Positions 57,887 to 64,000 of a stretch of DNA of 64,000 nucleotides are shown in pieces. The position numbers were made by a program, and so were the translations under genes. How positions within the stretch are numbered: position 1 is the stretch's first letter; each line of letters starts with the position of its first letter. The notes below the pieces were generated by a model that saw nothing but the letters and a program-made list of their open reading frames with translations, was not told where the DNA came from and did not search any database. The stretch is from Cladopsammia gracilis (Eukaryota; Cnidaria; Anthozoa; Scleractinia; Dendrophylliidae): NCBI GenBank assembly GCA_022457155.1, contig JAJGOT010000194.1, forward strand, positions 653,501 through 717,500. Reading direction: 5' to 3'.

Positions 57887-57953
57887 TCATCGCCTTCCAG
57901 TCAAACATGTCCAAACTCCTTGGGGACAAGCATCTGTCGAGGCCTGGGACAAC
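57887..57953 (-). pseudogene. 3'-end fragment of a second peptide precursor, unit 3
   Basis: Reads TDACPQGVWTC-LTGRR then stop. Confidence 0.7.
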
Positions 57954-58517
57954 CTGAACCTAAATGTGAAATTTATAAGCGTCCCGGACTCTTATTGGAG
58001 GATTTACGGTACTCCCTTCTAGTTTGCTGTAAACAACACCTTGCAATTGATGGAAGGGGTGCTTTAAGCAAAACGCTGGTACAAGTACGGTATAGTTGGT
58101 GTGAACAGTGAAATGAGGACATAACTTATGATTATGCCTGAAAACAGTTCCAATTCTTTGAATGGGATTTGAACTTGCGAATTTCCTCTCTGTAGACTAG
58201 CATTCTACCAACTAAGGGGGAGGTATAACCGAAATCATGTTGTGTTACCAATGTCAGAAGAGTGAGTGCTTTTCTTTCTTTGTCTCATAGCCTTGGTTGA
58301 TTGAGACTTGTGTGACTTATTTTAATTCATTTTCATAGCGATCATTCAGCGCGTTGGAGCCGGACACAAGTGCACAACAACAGGATTGTTGCCTGGTTTG
58401 ATTGAAGGGAATAACAGACGGCAACAGCTTGTTGAATGAGTAGAAAACACATTCAACATTTTAAAACGATTGACTGAGGTAGTTCAACAAATTTATTTAT
58501 TTTTTTGCACAAATAAA

Positions 58518-58933
58518 GCCTCTGGTTAGCTCAGTCGATAGAGCGCCAGTCTGCTGAGCGGAAGCGGTCGTGGGTTCGAATCCCGGCCGGACCAACTCTC
58601 AGGGTCTTAAAATAACTGAGGACGAAGGTGCTGCCTTTGCTATGACATCTCAAAACAAAATGATTAGACCTTCACGTGGCTCCGGGATGACTACGTAGAA
58701 ATGGCGGTCCCGTCTCCGATGGGGACGTAAAAGAACCACTGAAGACTTATGTAACAAAATCCTGGTCAGTGCCAGTGTTCATGGGTGGGGTGGGGGAGAT
58801 GAGATCAACAATGGACCGATAGCGGCTGCCTGAGGCGCCTTCTTAAGCTGACGTCCGATCTCATTCTCATAAATGTATGTAAAGCGCCATGAGACATGTG
58901 ATATGTGCGCTATATAAGTCTCTTTTTATTTAT
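58518..58933 (+). mobile_element. tRNA-derived SINE, unit 4
   Basis: As units 2 and 3; head starts GCCTCTGGTTAGCTCAG as in unit 1. Confidence 0.85.
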
Positions 58934-59162
58934 CTGTTCAACATGTTGAATGGCCTATTTGATACACTGTTCAGCATGTTGAATGGCCCATTTGATACAC
59001 TGTTCAGCATTTGTTGAATGGCCTATTTGATACACTGTTCAACATGTTGAATGGCCCATTTGATACACTGTTCAGCATTTGTTGAATGGCCTGTTTGATA
59101 CACTGTTTAACATGTTGAATGGACTATTTGATACACTGTTCAACATGTTGAATGGCCGTTGC
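58934..59162 (+). repeat. 33-bp palindromic minisatellite, unit 4
   Basis: Same copy order as units 2 and 3. Confidence 0.9.
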
Positions 59163-59621
59163 AACATCTGTTGATCAACACTGAGTGATGAAGCGTATAT
59201 CATAGGCTTAAGGTATATCCACATCCATTAAAGTGAATTAGAAAAATAGGACAAAATAGGGGTAAAAAGAAACAAAACACACACACGAAGGTCACTGGAA
59301 ATGCAACCAACGCAGGTAATTTTGTGTGCATTGAGGTGCATTCAATAAATAGAGGTGATAAAAATATCTATATGAATATGAATGAGTGTGGAGAGAAAGG
59401 AATTCCAGATGGGATTTGAACCCAAGACCTTCCGTATTCTAGTCGGGTGCTCTAAAACTGAGCTACTTAGAACTCTAGTGATGAGTAACTCGACAAGTAT
59501 GCCAACCACAAGTATGCCAATGAACAAGAAATATCACACAAAAACGAAACCCACAAGAACTGCAATCAACTCGAGTAATTTGCATGAACTCAATTTATTG
59601 AAAGTGCGGTACAGTGAATAA

Positions 59622-59900
59622 GTAAGTTAATATAATATATACAAATCCTTTCTAATATTCGGCTCGACCATTGTTAGAAATTGTTTCAGATTTTAAAAAG
59701 TTGCATCCTCAGTACAGTAATATAATATATGCAAATCCTTTCAAATATTCGGCTCGACCATTGTTAGAAATTGTTTCAAATTTTAAAAAGTTACATCCTC
59801 AGTACAGTAATATAATATATACAAATCCTTTCAAATATTCGGCTCGACCATTGTTAGAAATTGTTTCAGATTTTAAAAATTTGCATCCTCAGTACAGTAA
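59622..59900. repeat. 90-bp minisatellite, unit 4 (3 copies)
   Basis: First and third copies carry a GTTGCATCC or TTTGCATCC variant. Confidence 0.85.
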
Positions 59901-60142
59901 AACTGTCAGTACCGGGATATCAAATTAAGGTGGTTTGCTTCTCCCGGATCTTGGATGTTTGCAGTTTCTCAAATTCATGCTTTGAATGCAAGAATGCGGA
60001 TTTTTGGGACAACAGCTGCAGGTCAGTTTCTTTGGCATCGAAGTAAAGTTCCCTATGTCGATCTCAGTGGTAACGTGTTCTCCAAGGCATCCATTTTCCT
60101 CTCACCAGTATAGGCTTCAGCTTGGGTTTTCTAAGTAAATTA

Positions 60143-60643
60143 TCATCGCCTTCCAGTTGAACATGTCCAGACTCCTGGAGGGCAAGCAAATTCCGAGACC
60201 TTGGACAACTTCATTTTGGGTGTCTCTTTCTTCAGCATCCTCTTGAACATTCTCATCTTTCTGCAAATCCGGATTCCATGGGAACAGTTTTCTGAGTCTT
60301 CGCTGTCAGGCTCATTTTTGTTATGTGGAGTTTTAGCAATAACTGGGGCTTCCTTTGCTATTTCAGATCGCTTTCCAGTGGAGCATGTCCACATGCCCGG
60401 TGGACAAGTACTTTTGGAGTCCTGGGACTGCATTAAGCTGTGTTCTGGGGGGTTGGAAGATGCTATAATCTCTGATCGCTTTCCGGTTGAGCAAGTCCAG
60501 ACTCCCGGTGGACAGGCATCATTTTCAGTTGCGAGTGTCTTGGCCAGCTTCAGCTTCGCTGCGATAGGTCCGGCAATGCTGTAATAAACTTTAAAGGCAG
60601 ATAAAATAAAGAAAATTGTGGAAACGTACATTATTGACAACAA
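60143..60643 (-). CDS. Secreted Cys-ring peptide precursor, array copy 4
   Basis: 166 residues. Rings CPPGVWTC-STGKR, CPPGMWTC-STGKR, CSHGIRIC-RKM and C-terminal CPPGVWTC-STGRR (Val, like copy 1). Small differences in leader (KVYYSIAGP) and spacer (SSNPPEHS). Confidence 0.8.
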   Translation of the reverse strand: MLSIMYVSTIFFILSAFKVYYSIAGPIAAKLKLAKTLATENDACPPGVWTCSTGKRSEIIASSNPPEHSLMQSQDSKSTCPPGMWTCSTGKRSEIAKEAPVIAKTPHNKNEPDSEDSENCSHGIRICRKMRMFKRMLKKETPKMKLSKVSEFACPPGVWTCSTGRR

Positions 60644-60960
60644 TGTCGATCGATGGACTCGCGTATATGGCTTTTATGTTGGAAATGGTTTAAAGGTCTC
60701 TTGCTTTCGCTCCTTTTATTCATGATTTACAGCTGAGTGACCTGAATAATATCTTGCTTTTTTAACAACAGCTGTGTTAATGAATTAAACAGCTAAATGT
60801 TCTTTTTGGTTATTTGGAAATACAAAATGAGTAAACGGAAGTACAATAGCATGTTTTGCCTTCTTAGGTGTTAAAACATAAACAAATTATAGCTTAAAGT
60901 CACTCGAACAAAATCCTCAATAACCAGTTGTAGGGCTCGGAAAAGGCCAAACAATAAAGA

Positions 60961-62131
60961 CTACCATTTGAAAAATCGCCAGCCAATCCAAATGTCGGAA
61001 ATGGTTTAACGGTCGCTTACTTTCGCAGCTTTCATTGTTTCACGATTTACAGCTGGGGAACACCTTGTTATTATAACAACAGCTAATATCTTGCATGATG
61101 AATTAAACAATAACTGGTGTTCAATTTAACTAAAACCTAATTCTTCAGTCTTTAACCTGCAGATACTCATCATGTACCAGTTTGATTTCCTTTCGTAAAA
61201 GGCCGATTGCCAGTGCGTAGTAGAAAATTGCTGCATTACCTTATTCATGCACGAACAACTAGTAAGACTGTTTCGAAAGTTAAATTCCCTTTTAGGCATT
61301 TTTACGTTTAAACTAAAGTACTAAAAGCATGTTTTGGTTAGTTAAATGTTACAACATAAACAAAACATACAGTTACTCAAACTAATTCTTCAGGAACCAA
61401 TTATAAGTCGTGGAACAGGCAAAGCAATTAAAACTACAATGTTGCAAAATCGCCAGCCAATCAAAATCTACTATTTCCCATAACAAAACAACCTCATTAC
61501 AGTAAACTATCAGTATTGATATCAATTTACATGGTTCGTACAATCTTGAAAAGGTCTTGAATTTTAGCAGTCGTCTTGAAAAGTCCTCGAAATTTAGGAC
61601 TTTATATGCGCCCTATCACTTTTCTGATAAATTAAATGATTTTGCTACGAAAAATGTGACCACAAGCGACTTTTAAAATCCGAAAAAAACTAGCGAAAAT
61701 GTCGGCATAATACGTGAATGCGTACATGAAGCAAAATTGTAATCTTTGCCTCGATTTCATGCACTAGGGGACAAACTGTTTGGATTTCGTAAATAAAACT
61801 TAGTCCTTGAAAGCTAGTTTTTGTCCTTGAAAAGTCCTTGAAAAGTCCTTGAATTTTATTTGTCTGAAGTTGTACGAACCATGATTTTAGTTGGTTTGCT
61901 TCTCTTGGATTTTGTATGTTTGGCAGTCTCTCGAATTCATGTTTTGAGTACAAGAATGCAGAGCATGGTACAAAAATAGGACGGACAGTAGGTTTTCTTT
62001 TCCATATTTATAGTAAAGTTCCCCATGTCGATCTGGTTGTATGTGCAACATTTTGTTCCCCAAGACACCCATGCATTTTGCCCTCTTATCGGTGTTTAAG
62101 CTTCAGCGTGGATTTTTTATAAAGTAAATTT
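60961..62131. other. Older-copy flanks between unit 4 and the dead copy
   Basis: 60985-61110 repeats a precursor 5' flank (GGAAATGGTTTAACGGTCGCTT, ACAGCTGGGGAACACCTTGTTAT), as at 36976-37060. 61560-62131 matches the region between intact gene and fragment in units 1-3 but without the foldback insertion. No gene. Confidence 0.55.
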
Positions 62132-62624
62132 TCATCGCCTTCCAGTCAAACATGTCCAGACTCCTTGAGGACAAGCATCTGTCCAGGCCTGGGACAACTT
62201 CATTTTAGGTGTATTTTCTTCAGCATCCGTCTTGAACATTGTTATATTTCTACAAATCCGGATTCCTTAGGAACAGTTTTCTGAGTCGTCGCTGTTATGT
62301 TCATTTTTGTTTTGTGTAGCTTCAGCAATAAACAACTAGGGCTTCCTTTGTTACTTCAGATCGTTTTCCAGAGCATGTCCACACGCCCGATTGACAAGCA
62401 CTTTCGGAGCCCTGGGACTGCATTAAATTGTGTTCTTGAGAGTTTGAAAATGGAATGCCAATCTCTGATCGCTTTCAGGTTGAGCGGGTCCAGACTCTCG
62501 GTGGACAGGCATTATTTTCAGTTGCCAGGGTCTTCGACAGCTTCAGCCTTGTTGTGAAAGGACCGGCACTGCTGGAATAGACTTAAAAGATAGATAAAAT
62601 AAAGAAAATGGTGGTAAAATACAT
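62132..62624 (-). pseudogene. Dead Cys-ring peptide precursor
   Basis: The leader starts MYFTTIFFILSIF and then meets a stop. Ring 1 has lost its Gly and second Cys (CPPRVWTR) and is followed by a stop. Ring 2 is CQSGVWTC with S-GKR. Ring 3 contains a stop where copies 1-4 have His. Ring 4 is CPQGVWTC-LTGRR. Several frame changes lie between. Broken beyond function. Confidence 0.8.
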
Positions 62625-62633
62625 TATTGAATT

Positions 62634-62735
62634 CTTAGAACATTTCACATTGATCATGTCACTTGTTTCGCTTGCTTTGTTTGCGACGTCAAAATGGTGG
62701 CTGTCTTCGTATGGGCATTTCTCTTGATATCAAAA
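62634..62735 (+). repeat. Dispersed repeat, copy 3 of 3
   Basis: TTAGAACATTTCACATTGATC and GACGTCAAAATGGTGGCTGTCT match 32450-32530; it starts right at the upstream break of the dead copy. Confidence 0.65.
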
Positions 62736-62749
62736 GTAATAATTTCTAA

Positions 62750-63016
62750 TAGCGTTCCGCCCAGATTCTAAAAATAGAATTGGCGCGCAGCATCATGGGA
62801 TTGAAATGCGTACAAACATTCAAGAACTATGCAGGTAGCTACGAAAAAAACAGGTGCTACGAAGCACTGTTCTTGGGTACAACTCGACAATTATCCACAA
62901 CATGTACAGGAATAGCAAAACTGGTGTTTCCGAGGCAGCCTTTTTTAAATATTTGTCCGCATTTCGATCCCACAATACAATGCTGCCAAATATGACGTCA
63001 TCTGGGCGGAACGCTA
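62750..63016. mobile_element. MITE with TAGCGTTCCGCCCAGAT ends
   Basis: TAGCGTTCCGCCCAGAT at the left and ATCTGGGCGGAACGCTA at the right are a perfect 17-bp inverted repeat. The outer TA at each end could be the target duplication (Tc1/mariner style). Confidence 0.8.
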
Positions 63017-63533
63017 CTCGTTTGTTCCTTTGTGCATTACTTAAATGTTAAAATAATAGCTTAAAGTTGTCAGATTGCATTCTTGTCTGATTAGAATAGA
63101 TTATATTGCAGTACTATATCTGCATTGGGTACTGATATGGATTTGGTGCATGGTTTGGAGTACATTTGATTAGCTAAAAATCTATCTATATGCATGGACG
63201 TGAATTGGACTATATAAATAGGGTGAAAAGAAATAACACACACGAAGGTCACAAGAACTGCTATAAACTCGACAAGTAATTTGTAAGAACTCAATTTATT
63301 GAAAGTGTGGTACAGTGAATAAGTAAGTTACAGTCAAATCCTAGTAAAAAAAATCGGTTAGCTTTTCAAAAGAGCTCAACCATTGTTAAAAATTGTTTCA
63401 GATTTCAAAAAGCTACATCTCAGGACAATAACCTATCAGTGCGGATATCAAATTGAGGTGGTTTGCTTCTCCTGGATCTTTTTTGTTTTCGAGTTTCTCG
63501 AATTCATGCTTTTAGTACAAGAATGCAGGTCTC
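63017..63533 (-). other. 3' flank of the last peptide gene copy
   Basis: 63295-63480 matches the array 3' flank (TTTATTGAAAGTG.GGTACAGTGAATAAG; one 90-bp-type unit near 63375-63430; GTTTGCTTCTCCTGGATC). Confidence 0.6.
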
Positions 63534-63668
63534 GGTTGTTCAAAAGGTGGATAGCGCTATCCACCGGATAAATCACTATCCAGTGCATAACGCAATTGGT
63601 TTTGTTAATGTCTATCAACTGGATAGTGGTTTATCCGGTGGGTAGCGCTATCCACCTTTTGAACAACC
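63534..63668. mobile_element. 135-bp MITE with GGTTGTTCAAAAGGTGGATA ends
   Basis: The inverted repeat is almost perfect over about 50 bp per arm (GGTTGTTCAAAAGGTGGATA..GCGCTATCCACCGGATAAA). It lies inside the GAATGCAGG..TTTGGGACAACAGCTG flank of the last precursor copy, which is uninterrupted in the array. Confidence 0.85.
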
Positions 63669-63842
63669 GGGGCCAGATGTTTGGGACAACAGCTGCAGGT
63701 CCATTTCTTTGGTATCTCATGCAGTAAAGATCCCTAAGTCAATCTGGTAGCGTGTTCAAGTTTCTATTCTCCAAGGCAATCCATCTCGTGCACCAGTGTA
63801 GGTCTCAGCTTGGGCTTTATATTTTTTTTTCTAAGTAAATTT

Positions 63843-64000
63843 TCACCGCCTTCCAGGCGAACATGTCCAGACTCCTGGAGGGCAAGCATCTTTCGGGGCC
63901 TGGGACAACTTCATTTTGGGTGTCTCTTTCTTCAGCATCCTCTTGAACATTCTCATCTTTCTACAAATCCGCATTCCGTGGGCTGAAACATTTTCCGAGT
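63843..64000 (-). CDS. Secreted Cys-ring peptide precursor, partial copy at right edge
   Basis: The last 51 codons and stop are in the window and read open. Ring 3 has lost its first Cys (ENVSAHGMRIC). The KRMLKKETPKMKLS spacer is as in the array. Ring 4 is DACPPGVWTC-SPGRR then TGA, keeping the amidation and cleavage signal. The N-terminal part is off the window. Confidence 0.65.
   Translation of the reverse strand, partial: SENVSAHGMRICRKMRMFKRMLKKETPKMKLSQAPKDACPPGVWTCSPGRR

Larger units (their letters stand above)
54049..57950. repeat. Peptide-gene array, unit 3
   Basis: About 3.90 kb and very similar to unit 2 throughout, including the Ala variant of the last ring. Confidence 0.85.
57951..60960. 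repeat. Peptide-gene array, unit 4
   Basis: Matches units 2 and 3 up to the 5' flank of its gene, then departs near 60960. From there the sequence resembles the older, non-array copies. Confidence 0.8.

Noticed and set aside
1..64000. CRISPR-like arrays or bacterial operons
   Set aside because: Regular repeats here lack unique spacers and the genes have introns; nothing prokaryotic was found.

Overview
The window looks like nuclear DNA of a cnidarian, most likely a stony coral or another hexacoral. This is an inference: the DNA is AT-rich, genes are split by introns with normal gt..ag junctions, intergenic space is packed with short foldback (MITE-like) elements and a tRNA-headed SINE, and a metazoan Rit-type GTPase is present. 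Nothing bacterial, organellar or CRISPR-like was seen.

Layout. (1) About 0.6-5.3 kb, + strand: the last three coding exons of a Rit/Ric-family small GTPase; the exon with the P-loop lies off the left edge and the introns carry several foldback elements. (2) 5.3-12.3 kb: mostly repeats, plus one candidate first coding exon (9648-9704, starting MGAVLSK). (3) 12.3-23.5 kb, + strand: a multi-exon gene of unrecognised family made of three consecutive blocks of six exons. Every exon junction keeps a compatible phase, so the blocks read as one protein with repeats of about 203 residues. Introns of blocks 1 and 2 are nearly identical, so this duplication is recent. (4) 23.5-37 kb: no convincing genes; MITEs, a SINE, simple repeats and LINE-like tails. 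(5) 37.1-37.9 kb, - strand: a diverged member of a secreted peptide-precursor family and a small truncated relative. (6) 38978-44476, - strand: a complete, young LTR retrotransposon with long terminal repeats, a 4-bp target duplication and a polypurine tract. It encodes only a Gag protein fused to a long tail with a hydrophobic segment and has no pol. (7) 45.9-64 kb: a tandem array of roughly 3.9-4.3 kb units. Each carries, on the - strand, a 166-residue secreted precursor with three copies of a small Cys-ring peptide (CPPG[VMA]WTC followed by S[TN]G and KR/RR) and one divergent CSHGIRIC copy, plus a SINE, two other tRNA-like heads and two minisatellites. After the four intact copies come a dead copy (62132-62624) and a partial, apparently open copy at the right edge.

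How it fits together. The peptide family is the most interesting content. A signal peptide, repeated short Cys-ring segments, Gly plus dibasic processing sites and acidic spacers are the layout of a neuropeptide or peptide-hormone precursor. I do not recognise this particular peptide. Six coding copies plus fragments in about 27 kb show active gene amplification. The 37.1-kb paralog has lost the processing sites of the CPPG copies but has an amidation and cleavage site on the CSxGIRIC copy, the reverse of the array genes. The second novelty is the exon-block gene. Several MITEs here have 9-bp target duplications, and duplicated DNA within the window supplies empty-site controls.
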